Source: Lachnoclostridium phytofermentans
GTDB taxonomy: Bacteria; Bacillota; Clostridia; Lachnospirales; Lachnospiraceae
Length of the DNA stretch: 64,000 bases
Direction: 5' to 3'
NCBI RefSeq assembly: GCF_000733755.1
Contig: NZ_JPOF01000002.1
Coordinates: 372,001 to 436,000, forward strand
The notes beneath the pieces are model-generated. The model was not told the DNA's origin. It did no database searches and was given only the letters and a program-made list of their open reading frames with translations. Made by a program: the position numbers and the translations under genes. Positions 1-7,866 of the stretch are shown here, one piece after another (positions within the stretch are counted from its first letter, which is position 1; every line of letters begins with the position of its first letter).

Positions 1-55
1 GCTTCCTCCTTCCTAATTCCATTGCAAGCATCATCTTAATTGTATTCCTTAATCG

Positions 56-96
56 AAAGAGGCTATTGCAACGTCCTATGTTGCAATAGCCTCTTT
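56..96 (-). terminator. Intrinsic terminator of ddh
   Basis: A perfect 17-bp inverted repeat (56-72 and 80-96) with a 7-base loop lies 13 bases past the ddh stop. The minus-strand 3' arm ends in TTT, but the bases that follow are not a strong U tract, so termination may be moderate. It may also serve a gene arriving from the left edge. Confidence 0.65.
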
Positions 97-109
97 ACAT
101 TATATTATT

Positions 110-1096
110 TTAAAGCATTTCTTTTCTTAATTCTTCGGAGCTCTTCGAACTAAGATAAGCTGGTGCAATATCAAAAACTGTCTTGCATCCCTTTTGTCCC
201 TCTTTATTTAAGCGATATGCCGCTCTGGCATATGCCACTAATACACAGGAGGTAAACTCTGGATTGGAATCAAGTTTAAGAGAATATTCTATGATATGAG
301 AATGTTCTTCCTCCCATCCAGTCTTCCCACTACGAATAACAAAGCCTCCATGAGGAATTCCACTATGATCTTTCTTTAGTTCCTCTTCACTAATAAAGTG
401 AACTGTTGTATCATAATCAGCAAAGTAATTTGGCATCGTTTTAATATCCTGCTCAATCTTAGCCAAGTCTGCTCCTTCTTCCGCTACTACAAAGCACTCT
501 CTTATATGTTTTTCTCTCGTATTTAACTTAGGATTATCACCTTTTCTAACTGACTCTAGTGCAGCCTCAACTGGTATGGTATATTGCTTACCATTCTTCA
601 CACCTGCAACGCGACGGATTGCATCGGAATGACCTTGACTAACTCCCTTACCCCAGAAGGTATAATCAGAACCAGTTGGTAAAATTGCATTTGCATACAA
701 ACGATTTAAGGAGAACATTCCTGGATCCCAGCCAACAGATATAATTGCTACATTCCCGTGTTCCGCTGCGACCTTATCTACGGAATCAAAATGTACTGGA
801 ATATTTGCATGGGTATCAAAGCTATCTACTACATTAAAATACTTCGCATATTCCGGTGTTTGTTTTGGTAAATCAGTCGCACTACCTCCACATAGAATAA
901 CAACATCCATTCTATCCTTCATCTTAACTACCTCATCCACATGATAAACCTTGGCTGATTCTGTTAGAATGTTTACTTCATGCGGTGGACGACGAGTGAA
1001 CACGGCAACCAACTCCATATCGTTATTTTGCTTGATTGCGCATTCTACCCCACGTCCTAAATTTCCATATCCTATAATTCCTACTCTTATTGACAA
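110..1096 (-). CDS. ddh: meso-diaminopimelate D-dehydrogenase
   Basis: NADPH-dependent enzyme that makes meso-diaminopimelate from tetrahydrodipicolinate in one step, for lysine and peptidoglycan. The protein opens with IRVGIIGYGNLGRG, the dinucleotide-binding glycine loop of the Ddh family, and the body (TRRPP, LCGGSATDLP, SVGWDPG, FWGKGVSQGHSDAIRR) fits that family over about 328 residues, its usual length. The frame is open up to 1171, but that start would add 25 residues before the Rossmann fold. The likely start is TTG at 1096, with GGAGAG 6 bases upstream. It is a single gene ending in a hairpin at 56-96. Family assignment is firm; the TTG start is inferred from the ribosome site. Confidence 0.92.
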   Translation of the reverse strand: MSIRVGIIGYGNLGRGVECAIKQNNDMELVAVFTRRPPHEVNILTESAKVYHVDEVVKMKDRMDVVILCGGSATDLPKQTPEYAKYFNVVDSFDTHANIPVHFDSVDKVAAEHGNVAIISVGWDPGMFSLNRLYANAILPTGSDYTFWGKGVSQGHSDAIRRVAGVKNGKQYTIPVEAALESVRKGDNPKLNTREKHIRECFVVAEEGADLAKIEQDIKTMPNYFADYDTTVHFISEEELKKDHSGIPHGGFVIRSGKTGWEEEHSHIIEYSLKLDSNPEFTSCVLVAYARAAYRLNKEGQKGCKTVFDIAPAYLSSKSSEELRKEML

Positions 1097-1600
1097 ATCT
1101 TTCTCTCCTTTCGTATCTTTTAATGCATGACAAGGAAAAGTTCGCGAAGCGTGCTTTTTCTTGTTTGACAAAAGTACGCAAGTAACCTTACCTATCTTTT
1201 GCTAATCTCTGACTGGTTTATTTTTTCAATTTAACTTTAGTATGACCATAAACACTAATGAAAAATACCATGTAAAATTGTAACAGATTAATTTATTTCC
1301 TGCAATAAAATTTCTCCCACGAAATTTCCCTACCGTATGCATCAAGCTAAAAGTGATAACTTTTCTATGAAATGATTTGTATGATTTATACTTGAACTCT
1401 ACCTAATAACACAAAAACTTTAAGGTTTTCATGTAGAAAAGAAAAAAAACGGTATAATATCGAACCTTTTTGTGCTATATTAAATTTCATACTTAAATTC
1501 GAAATTGTATATCAGGTTATAATGGTAGCATACGTAAGTATTTGTATCGAAATACCAGGTTACAGCATTTTATAATATCAACGTTGCAAAGGAATCTCTT
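1097..1600. other. Divergent intergenic region, ddh / aldose epimerase
   Basis: About 500 AT-rich bases separate the two divergent genes. A TATAAT at 1453-1458 could be a -10 for the plus-strand epimerase, but no convincing -35 sits at the right distance. I see no small gene, RNA or repeat here. Confidence 0.4.
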
Positions 1601-2521
1601 ATGATAAAACAAACAATATGGAATAATCAAACAACTTACCACTTATCAAACGACAATATTTCCATTTGGTTAAATCCATCCGATGGAATGAATTTATATG
1701 AAATCCTATATCAAGGAAAATCACTAGTTAAGTTCTATGAGGACCGCTTATTTGAGGATAGAACTTGTAGTGTTATGACTTTATTTCCAACACCGAATCG
1801 TATCCGTGATGGTGTATTTATCTTTGATGGAAAGAAATATCAAGGAAAAAATCATGGTATTGTAAAACATGCCACTTTCGAAGTCACAAAACTATCCGAA
1901 ACTAAGTACGGTGGTACTATTGAAGCAAAACTAGTAATATCACCAGAGAACGACAATAAGTATTATCAAGCATTTCCGTTTGCCTGTATCCTTACATTGC
2001 AAATTACCTTAGATAGTACTACGATTACTTATCAATACAGCGTATGTAATCTTGATAACAAAACACTTCCATATGGATTAGCAATTCATCCGTTCTTTGA
2101 AAAGCAAGATGATGATGTGAGAATTCAAGTATTTGCTGACTCCTATATGGAAAATGACCCAAATCATTTACCAACTGGAACACTGCTTCCTGCAATCGGT
2201 GAATATGATTTAACGAAACCAACTCAGGTAAATTCATTACAACTTGATCATGTCTATACTAATATTAAGAAGCAACCATGTGCAGTTATCGAATATTCAG
2301 ATAAAACTGTAACACTACAAACCAGTGATGAATTTAAAAAACTAGTTGTCTATACTCCACAAGACAGTCCATTCTTTTGCTTAGAGAATCAAACTTGTTC
2401 TACTGATGCTATTAATATGTACCAAAAAGGGTTCAAAGAAGAATCCAGTCTAATCTGCTTAAAACCACAGGAGGAAAGAGAAGGAACTATAAAGATGGTT
2501 ATAATACCAAAAGATATCTAG
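1601..2521 (+). CDS. Aldose 1-epimerase family protein (galactose mutarotase-like)
   Basis: 306 residues with the layout of the aldose 1-epimerase / GalM superfamily: an all-beta sandwich that interconverts alpha and beta anomers of sugars. Recognisable family positions are FPTPNRIRDG (about 62-71), the first histidine region GKNHGIVKH (about 86-94), the second histidine in LAIHPFF (about 160-166), and a glutamate in FFCLENQT near residue 266 where the catalytic base is expected. AAAGGA lies 7 bases before the ATG. It has no signal peptide, so it is cytoplasmic. It stands alone, so the sugar cannot be told from context; some family members act on phosphosugars. Confidence 0.85.
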   Translation: MIKQTIWNNQTTYHLSNDNISIWLNPSDGMNLYEILYQGKSLVKFYEDRLFEDRTCSVMTLFPTPNRIRDGVFIFDGKKYQGKNHGIVKHATFEVTKLSETKYGGTIEAKLVISPENDNKYYQAFPFACILTLQITLDSTTITYQYSVCNLDNKTLPYGLAIHPFFEKQDDDVRIQVFADSYMENDPNHLPTGTLLPAIGEYDLTKPTQVNSLQLDHVYTNIKKQPCAVIEYSDKTVTLQTSDEFKKLVVYTPQDSPFFCLENQTCSTDAINMYQKGFKEESSLICLKPQEEREGTIKMVIIPKDI

Positions 2522-2564
2522 AGAACTTTAACGTGCTCTGAATGCTTCTTTATCATCAAAAATA

Positions 2565-2594
2565 GGGCTGTCACAATATAAATTGTGGCAGCCC
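2565..2594. terminator. Bidirectional terminator
   Basis: A 13-bp inverted repeat with one G-T wobble (2565-2577 and 2582-2594) and a 4-base loop lies between the convergent epimerase and ohrR genes. It is A/T-rich outside both arms and could end transcripts from both sides. Confidence 0.7.
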
Positions 2595-2635
2595 CATATA
2601 ATTATAAAAAACATAATCCAATTTATCAAACTATA

Positions 2636-3073
2636 TTATTTTGTCATTCCATCTAGAACCTTATATAGAAGTCGATACAGCTCTTTTGCTTCTTCCGGTT
2701 CTAATTTAATGCACTGTCCCATTTGCACTGGAATCTTTGCCGCTTGTCTTTTTAACTCTTCTCCTTGTTGGGTTAATGAAACAAGTAAGGTTCTCTCATC
2801 CTCTTTGGATCTCATCCTCGAGATATACCCTTTTGACTCTAGTTTCTTTAATACAGGGGTCAGAGTACCAGAATCAAGATACAGGCATTCCCCTAGTTCT
2901 TTCACATTCAACTCCTTTTTCTCCCACATCACCATCATAGTGATATACTGAGTATAAGTAAGATCAATGTCATCTAAAAATGGTTTATATAGTTTAATCA
3001 CCTCTTTTGAACACGCATAAAGTGGAAAGCACAATTGATTTTCTAATTTTAATGCATTATATTCCTCTAACAT
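2636..3073 (-). CDS. ohrR: OhrR-type MarR family peroxide-sensing repressor
   Basis: 145-residue winged-helix MarR protein close to Bacillus OhrR, a repressor that lets go of DNA when its N-terminal cysteine is oxidised by organic peroxide. The opening KLENQLCFPLYACS puts Cys at residue 15, the sensing position in Bacillus OhrR, with Tyr29 and Tyr40 (partners of the sulfenate in that family) also in place. A second cysteine, Cys21, is extra. LYLDSGTLTPVLKKLE (helix-turn-helix) and the wing residues RSKEDERT match the family. AGGGAG precedes the ATG. It lies just downstream of two glutathione-peroxidase-like genes on the same strand, the likely targets; matching operator-like sequences sit before this gene and before the distal peroxidase gene. 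Confidence 0.88.
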   Translation of the reverse strand: MLEEYNALKLENQLCFPLYACSKEVIKLYKPFLDDIDLTYTQYITMMVMWEKKELNVKELGECLYLDSGTLTPVLKKLESKGYISRMRSKEDERTLLVSLTQQGEELKRQAAKIPVQMGQCIKLEPEEAKELYRLLYKVLDGMTK

Positions 3074-3098
3074 GGCTTAGCTCCCTTATAATTTATCA

Positions 3099-3117
3099 TA
3101 CACAATTTAATTTACCA
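3099..3117. promoter_or_regulatory. OhrR-like operator upstream of ohrR
   Basis: TACACAATTTAATTTACCA, centred about 35 bases before the ohrR start, resembles the ACAATT-AATTGT type boxes of Bacillus OhrR. It is nearly the same as the sequence at 4361-4379 inside the peroxidase promoter. I could not place a clean -35/-10 pair around it, so this is an operator candidate supported mainly by the pairwise match. Confidence 0.4.
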
Positions 3118-3176
3118 CTTTTTTAGCACTTGTTCAATTCCTAATCACCGTTTCTTTCCTTACGAAATGAAATTAT

Positions 3177-3722
3177 TTATAATAACTCTCTCACTTTATC
3201 TTCTACAACATCCATGAATTCCGTCGGTTCAAATCGCTCTCTTACTGTTCCGTCTCGGTCAATTAAAAACTTTGTAAAATTCCACTTAATATCAGGTTCA
3301 TTCTTGTAATTTGGATTGGTTCTTTTTATAACTCCATCAAGGATGGAAGTCATTTCATTGTCTGGATTAAAACCTTGAAATCCCTTCTGCTTTACTAGGT
3401 ATTGATATAGTGGTATAGCATTCTCTCCATTGACATCAATTTTAGAAAACTGTGGAAAGGTAACGCCAAATTTAGCATCACAGAAGCTTGCAATTTCTTC
3501 ATCACTTCCAGGAGCCTGATTTCCGAACTGATTACATGGGAAATCTAGAATAACGAAACCTTCTTTCGCATATTTTTCATACATATCCTGTAAACTATCA
3601 TACTGTGGTGTAAATCCACATTGTGTGGCACTATTAATAATCAGGAGTACCTTGCCCTTAAATTCCTCTAACGATATTTTATTTCCTTCTACTGTACGAA
3701 CTTCAAAATCATATATACTCAT
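3177..3722 (-). CDS. Glutathione peroxidase family thiol peroxidase (paralogue 1)
   Basis: 181-residue member of the GPx family, which reduces hydrogen and organic peroxides through a reactive cysteine, in bacteria usually with thioredoxin as reductant. The catalytic set is present: Cys (encoded by TGT, not selenocysteine) in SATQCGFTPQY, Gln and Asn in the CNQFGNQAPGS block, and the Trp-Asn pair in WNFTKFLIDRDG. It is about 20 residues longer than paralogue 2, mostly an insertion before the WNFTKF block. The start ATG has AGGAG 6 bases upstream. It lies between ohrR and paralogue 2, about 100 bases from each, so one peroxide-induced unit is likely. Confidence 0.9.
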   Translation of the reverse strand: MSIYDFEVRTVEGNKISLEEFKGKVLLIINSATQCGFTPQYDSLQDMYEKYAKEGFVILDFPCNQFGNQAPGSDEEIASFCDAKFGVTFPQFSKIDVNGENAIPLYQYLVKQKGFQGFNPDNEMTSILDGVIKRTNPNYKNEPDIKWNFTKFLIDRDGTVRERFEPTEFMDVVEDKVRELL

Positions 3723-3825
3723 AATTTTCTCCTATCTATCGATTATTATCGATTCTCTCATATTTTGTGAAACCGTCTCGTCTTAATCTTGTTAAAGCAC
3801 TAAAGTGTGCATAGTACTTAAATAT

Positions 3826-4299
3826 TTACAATAACAATTTAATTTTCTCTTCCAATTTTTCTGGTGTAGTCGTTGGTGCAAATCGATCCACTACATTTCC
3901 ATCCTTATCCACTAGGAATTTTGTAAAATTCCATTTTATTTTTTTTCCTAATACTCCACTTGATTGTGATTTTAAATAAGTGAAAACTGGTTCCTCATTT
4001 GTCCCATTGACCTCAACCTTTGCAAATTGATGAAATGTAGTATTGTATTTTAATTCACAGAAACTTGCTATTTCTTCATTAGTTCCTGGAGCTTGATTTC
4101 CAAACTGATTGCATGGAAAATCAAGTATTTCAAATTCCTGCCACTGATACTTTTCATATAAAGTTTGAAGTCCTTCATATTGTGGAGTAAAACCACACCC
4201 AGTAGCTGTATTCACAATTAATAGTACTTTACCTCGATATTCCTCTAAGGAAACTTGATTTCCTTTTCCATCAATTACTTTGTAATCGTAGATGCTCAA
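3826..4299 (-). CDS. Glutathione peroxidase family thiol peroxidase (paralogue 2)
   Basis: About 157 residues, the normal GPx length, with the same catalytic Cys (TATGCGFTPQY), Gln/Asn (CNQFGNQAPGT) and WNFTKFL motifs as its neighbour. Two tandem copies of a small enzyme suggest duplication. The frame can be read from 4365, but the likely start is TTG at 4299, with GGAGG 7 bases upstream and the same SIYDY opening as paralogue 1. A strong promoter with an OhrR-like box lies at 4357-4385, upstream of this start and partly inside the longer frame, which supports the shorter protein. Confidence 0.88.
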   Translation of the reverse strand: MSIYDYKVIDGKGNQVSLEEYRGKVLLIVNTATGCGFTPQYEGLQTLYEKYQWQEFEILDFPCNQFGNQAPGTNEEIASFCELKYNTTFHQFAKVEVNGTNEEPVFTYLKSQSSGVLGKKIKWNFTKFLVDKDGNVVDRFAPTTTPEKLEEKIKLLL

Positions 4300-4356
4300 A
4301 CAATATCCTCCATTCACATTGCTTATAATTATATTGTATGCAATCTTTATGTTTTG

Positions 4357-4385
4357 ATTGTACACAATTAAATTTTACTTGTCAA
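4357..4385 (-). promoter_or_regulatory. Promoter of the peroxidase genes with OhrR-like operator in the spacer
   Basis: On the minus strand TTGACA (4385-4380) and TACAAT (4362-4357) are 17 bases apart, close to the sigma-A consensus. The spacer (4363-4379) carries AATTTAATTGTG, part of a TACACAATT-type box shared with the ohrR upstream region. A repressor there would block polymerase directly. Control by the nearby OhrR is inferred from position and similarity. Confidence 0.75.
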
Positions 4386-4541
4386 GAGTTTTTTTAGAAC
4401 TGTATTATATTATCTCAATTATTTACTAACATAAAAGTCAGTATATTCGAAAATGTCGGGAGTAATAATATTGCAAAAGCTTCCTTCTGCGAGATATATC
4501 AGCTTCATGTAAAACGTTCTTTTCCTGCGCAAAATGATATT

Positions 4542-5093
4542 TTACAATTCACTTCTTAGTATAGAATGCCATACGATGTCTTGGATACCCACATTATCAC
4601 TATACCCTGCAGACCTCAAAATTCCTTCTAATTTCATGCCGGCTTTATCCATAACTCTCCCTGATTTTGGATTGTTCGAATCATGACAAGCGCAGACACG
4701 ATTTACGCCCACTTCTTCAATCAGATAAACAATAACCCTTCTGAGTGCTTCAGACATAATTCCATTCCCCCACCAGGCTTTGCTCATGCAGTATCCAATG
4801 GATGCCGACTCTGCTTTCTCCTTAAGATCGACAATAGATATATTTCCTACTATCTCATGTGTTGCTTTCAGTTCAATAACCCAATTATAATATGCTAAAT
4901 CTTCATACCTTGCAATCCAATCTATAAGCAACGCTTTTGTAACATCAATGCTTGAATGTGGCTGCCATGTTAAAAATTTTGTTACCTCTGGATCCGAAGC
5001 CCAGTTATTATACATAGCTTCACCATCTTCAATAACAAATCTTCTTAATAACAACTTTTCTGTCTCAAGTAGTTTCGTCCCCTTGTTTTCCAT
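4542..5093 (-). CDS. GNAT family N-acetyltransferase (RimJ/RimL-like)
   Basis: 183 residues matching the GNAT acetyltransferase_3 type, which moves an acetyl group from acetyl-CoA to an amine. It opens with TEKLLLRRF, typical of RimJ/RimL-like proteins, and has the acetyl-CoA loop region YCMSKAWWGNGIMSEALRRV (about 115-134) followed by CACHDSNNPKSGRVMDKAGMK, where the conserved Asn and the C-terminal helix fall. GGAGG lies just before the ATG. Substrate cannot be told: proteins, antibiotics or metabolites are all possible. It has its own intergenic space on both sides. Confidence 0.85.
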   Translation of the reverse strand: MENKGTKLLETEKLLLRRFVIEDGEAMYNNWASDPEVTKFLTWQPHSSIDVTKALLIDWIARYEDLAYYNWVIELKATHEIVGNISIVDLKEKAESASIGYCMSKAWWGNGIMSEALRRVIVYLIEEVGVNRVCACHDSNNPKSGRVMDKAGMKLEGILRSAGYSDNVGIQDIVWHSILRSEL

Positions 5094-5191
5094 ATTTCCT
5101 CCGTTTAAACTTAATTAATTACTCAGATAAATTCCATACTATCGTTCTTCCAAATTATACTAATACTTTCAATCATATGATAACATAAAAA

Positions 5192-5232
5192 GTCAGATTA
5201 AAACAGATGATTTACATCTATTTCAACCTGAC
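5192..5232. other. Imperfect hairpin in intergenic region
   Basis: GTCAG...CTGAC arms with a few G-T or mismatched pairs form an 18-bp stem around TTTAC. It lies between the acetyltransferase and the pectate lyase genes, past the lyase terminator. It could be a second terminator or a relic; apart from this and the hairpin at 5373-5402, the 324 bases from 5094 to 5417 show nothing else. Confidence 0.4.
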
Positions 5233-5372
5233 AACTGGAGCAATTCCAGCGACTGATTTCTCATCGAGGTGGATCATTTAAAATTCCTGATTACAAATTT
5301 TAGTCAATTGCCACATTGTATCAGCAACATTAGCCCAATCATTTGACAGTAAGACTAATTTTCCTGTTATAT

Positions 5373-5402
5373 AAAGAGCTGTCGAATAAACGACAGCTCT
5401 TT
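5373..5402 (-). terminator. Intrinsic terminator of the first pectate lyase gene
   Basis: A perfect 12-bp stem (5373-5384, 5391-5402) with a 6-base loop begins 15 bases past the lyase stop. On the minus strand the 3' arm ends in TTT followed by an AT-rich stretch. Confidence 0.8.
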
Positions 5403-5417
5403 ACTATTTAATATAGT

Positions 5418-7628
5418 TTATTTTGAAACACTCATATAAAAGACGTTCACATTGGTATCCTTCTTCGTAATCGTATGGGTACCAGAAGACAAGTTAAGTT
5501 CAAGAATACCTTTACTTATCGTATAGTCTTTACCATCTACTGTAATCATTAGGTTACAATCTGTATTAAAAATAAGTTTTAAGACAGAAGTAGAATCTGT
5601 TGTATAAGTTATTTTTGTTGAGGATTCCATCTTTAAACAAGTAGTTAACGAAAGATTATTATAAACAACAGAACCTTTTGATGTTGACAGATTTCCTGTA
5701 ATGTTGTAGAAATTACTTACTAATGCATCTGTAGTAAAGTTATGAACATAGGAAGTTTGCGGTGCTGGTGTTGTCGTTGGTACAGGAGTTACTGTTGGTA
5801 CTGCAGTTGGCTTTGGTGTTACTGTTGGTGTTTGTGTTGGCATTGGTGTTACTGTTGGTACTGCGGTTGGCTTTGGTGTTACCGTAGGCGTTGCTGTTGG
5901 CACCGGTGTTACCGTAGGCGTTGCTGTTGGCACCGGTGTTACCGATGGATTTGTAACCACAATCGAGTCACCTCCAACTTTTACTAAATCAGATCTATAA
6001 CTTTTGATTGCATTCATCAATACCGTATTCACACTGTCTAAGGTATCATCTACTGAATTATTAAAGGTAAACTTAAAATCACCACCATTGGTTCTACCTG
6101 CATATTTTGTAACTTTTGCTACTACATTCTCGGGTGCATCTGGCGTATAACTATACATGATAGAAGAATTGGTATCAAAATTGTTATAAGTATTACCACC
6201 ACTTACTGTCTTGTAAGTACTAGCTACCGTTTCATTTCTACCCGATGCGAGGTATGCATCAAATTCTGTTGTATTTTCCTGAGCATACACTAATCTAGTG
6301 GCTCCTATCACAGTATTGTTGTAAGCTTTAATCATACCACCTGGTTCACCAGAGAAAGTCCCCTCATTCGTACCGTATACATCTGTCCCCTGAAGTGAAA
6401 TTAACATCGGATATTTGCAATTTCTGAAATAGTTTGCTTCTACAAATGCGGAAGAACCCTTCGTAACACCGACACCATATTTAGAATTTCCATCAAAATA
6501 GTTGTTATAGATATGTATTGTTCCTACACGAATACGTGGATGGCGAGAATCCGAATGGTCATACCAATTGTGGTGATAAGTAACGAAAAATTCTTTTGTA
6601 TCACTCATTCCACATAAAGATGCTTTTCCAGAATCGAAAAAGTGGTTATATGCAATTGTAACGTAATTAGAAAATCCCTTAACATCACAGGAGCCATCCC
6701 CTTTTACCTGATCTGCATCGCTCCCTGCAGAACCATAAAAGATATCATTATTATGTACCCAGATATTTTCGTTGTTCGTATCAAGTGAAATACCATCGTC
6801 TGGGAACAACATTAATCCTAAGTTTCTAACTTCAACATTGTGTGCCTCCCTTAATAAGAGTCCCCAACCATAACAGGTTGCGTCCTCACCGACACCTTCT
6901 AGAGTTACATTGTAACATCCCTTAATTTGAAGATAACCATTGCTGTTTAGTCCCGTGATATCACTTGAAGTAATCTTACCGATAAAACGAATGATTAATG
7001 GTCGCTTGTCATATCCCTTCTGCCTTAAAGTTAAAACATTAACTAAACCTGTTGCTTTTGTTGTGCTTCCATTACTGCTTGAAATCACATCTAATGTAAG
7101 CGTATTCACCGTATCCTTTGTGACATAGATGATTTGTGCATTACTAGGTACTGTTCCATCATTGTTATAACCGCCGGATCCCGTTCCCATTGGTGATTGT
7201 GATGAAAATGCAAATCCTTCACGGATATGCTCTGAAACAGAAAGTGTTTGTGTTACTGCCATAGTCGTTGTTTCCTTATTATCAAAGAGAGGAACAACTT
7301 TCATTACATAATTACCTTTTTTAAGTCCTAATACTTCTGCCCTACAGTAGGAAGAATATTGACGTATTAGCTCGTTATCCACTTGCTTATACGCAGAGTC
7401 AGAGTCACCCGAGGCTTTGTAATACACATTATAACCGCTTGCTTGGGAAACTGGTGTCCATTCAACATAAGCAGATTCCTGCCATCCCCCTGACTCCGTT
7501 AAAACTAACTGACTACTGCTCACACTTGCAGCTTTGGTTGCATTCCGATCTACTTGCGTATAAAATAACGTAGACGCTACAAGTAAACATACAATTGCTT
7601 TTGAAACCCCTTTTTTTGCAAACCACAT
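5418..7628 (-). CDS. Secreted pectate lyase, PL1 with C-terminal accessory domain
   Basis: 736 residues. Residues 1-33 are a basic stretch and hydrophobic signal segment; about 40-130 look fibronectin III-like; about 135-500 are a PL1 parallel beta-helix. PL1 enzymes cleave polygalacturonate by calcium-assisted beta-elimination. Visible motifs are GDGSCDVK (310-317), where calcium-binding Asp residues are expected, and SRHPRIR (361-367) with the catalytic arginine. A Pro/Thr linker of VTPxPT repeats (about 561-622) leads to a domain of about 110 residues (626-736) that is nearly the same as the end of the neighbouring lyase; I do not recognise its family. AGGAG precedes the ATG. A perfect palindrome of cre type lies 33 bases upstream. 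Linker codons are repetitive. Confidence 0.92.
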   Translation of the reverse strand: MWFAKKGVSKAIVCLLVASTLFYTQVDRNATKAASVSSSQLVLTESGGWQESAYVEWTPVSQASGYNVYYKASGDSDSAYKQVDNELIRQYSSYCRAEVLGLKKGNYVMKVVPLFDNKETTTMAVTQTLSVSEHIREGFAFSSQSPMGTGSGGYNNDGTVPSNAQIIYVTKDTVNTLTLDVISSSNGSTTKATGLVNVLTLRQKGYDKRPLIIRFIGKITSSDITGLNSNGYLQIKGCYNVTLEGVGEDATCYGWGLLLREAHNVEVRNLGLMLFPDDGISLDTNNENIWVHNNDIFYGSAGSDADQVKGDGSCDVKGFSNYVTIAYNHFFDSGKASLCGMSDTKEFFVTYHHNWYDHSDSRHPRIRVGTIHIYNNYFDGNSKYGVGVTKGSSAFVEANYFRNCKYPMLISLQGTDVYGTNEGTFSGEPGGMIKAYNNTVIGATRLVYAQENTTEFDAYLASGRNETVASTYKTVSGGNTYNNFDTNSSIMYSYTPDAPENVVAKVTKYAGRTNGGDFKFTFNNSVDDTLDSVNTVLMNAIKSYRSDLVKVGGDSIVVTNPSVTPVPTATPTVTPVPTATPTVTPKPTAVPTVTPMPTQTPTVTPKPTAVPTVTPVPTTTPAPQTSYVHNFTTDALVSNFYNITGNLSTSKGSVVYNNLSLTTCLKMESSTKITYTTDSTSVLKLIFNTDCNLMITVDGKDYTISKGILELNLSSGTHTITKKDTNVNVFYMSVSK

Positions 7629-7660
7629 AACAAAACTCCTTTTTTATATTTGTTGACTAA

Positions 7661-7684
7661 ATATATGTAAGCGCTTACATATAT
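7661..7684. promoter_or_regulatory. cre-like operator upstream of the PL1 gene
   Basis: A perfect 24-bp palindrome with core TGTAAGCGCTTACA fits the cre consensus recognised by CcpA, and more generally LacI-family repressors. It lies between the promoter region and the ribosome site, where binding would block elongation. The same core precedes the second lyase gene (11570-11587). A second short palindrome, TAGTGC-AAAA-GCACTA, lies further upstream at 7728-7743. The regulator is not in the window; CcpA or a pectin-specific LacI protein are both possible. Confidence 0.75.
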
Positions 7685-7805
7685 CACCAACTATTTCAAA
7701 TATATACCACTAAATGTCAACTTTCCATAGTGCAAAAGCACTAAATAATATGATTATTTCTTGAATTTCTAGTATTTCTTGTAAACCTATAAAATATAAA
7801 ACCAC

Positions 7806-7844
7806 AAGAAAAAGCTGTCTTGTTAATTAAGACAGCTTTTTCTT
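7806..7844 (-). terminator. Intrinsic terminator of the PL1-PL9 gene
   Basis: A perfect 16-bp stem (7806-7821, 7829-7844) with a 7-base loop. Both outer flanks are A- or T-rich, giving a good U tract for the minus-strand lyase gene that ends at 7867. Confidence 0.85.
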
Positions 7845-7866
7845 ATCATTTATGACATTATTTATT

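Noticed and set aside
1097-1171. 25-residue N-terminal extension of Ddh
   Set aside because: Lies before the Rossmann fold, no ribosome site at its start; TTG 1096 has a good one.
3177-4299. Selenocysteine in the GPx paralogues
   Set aside because: The catalytic codon is an ordinary Cys codon and no in-frame TGA is present.
5742-5987. Cys/Trp-rich plus-strand frame
   Set aside because: Mirror of the Thr-Pro linker repeats of the minus-strand pectate lyase.
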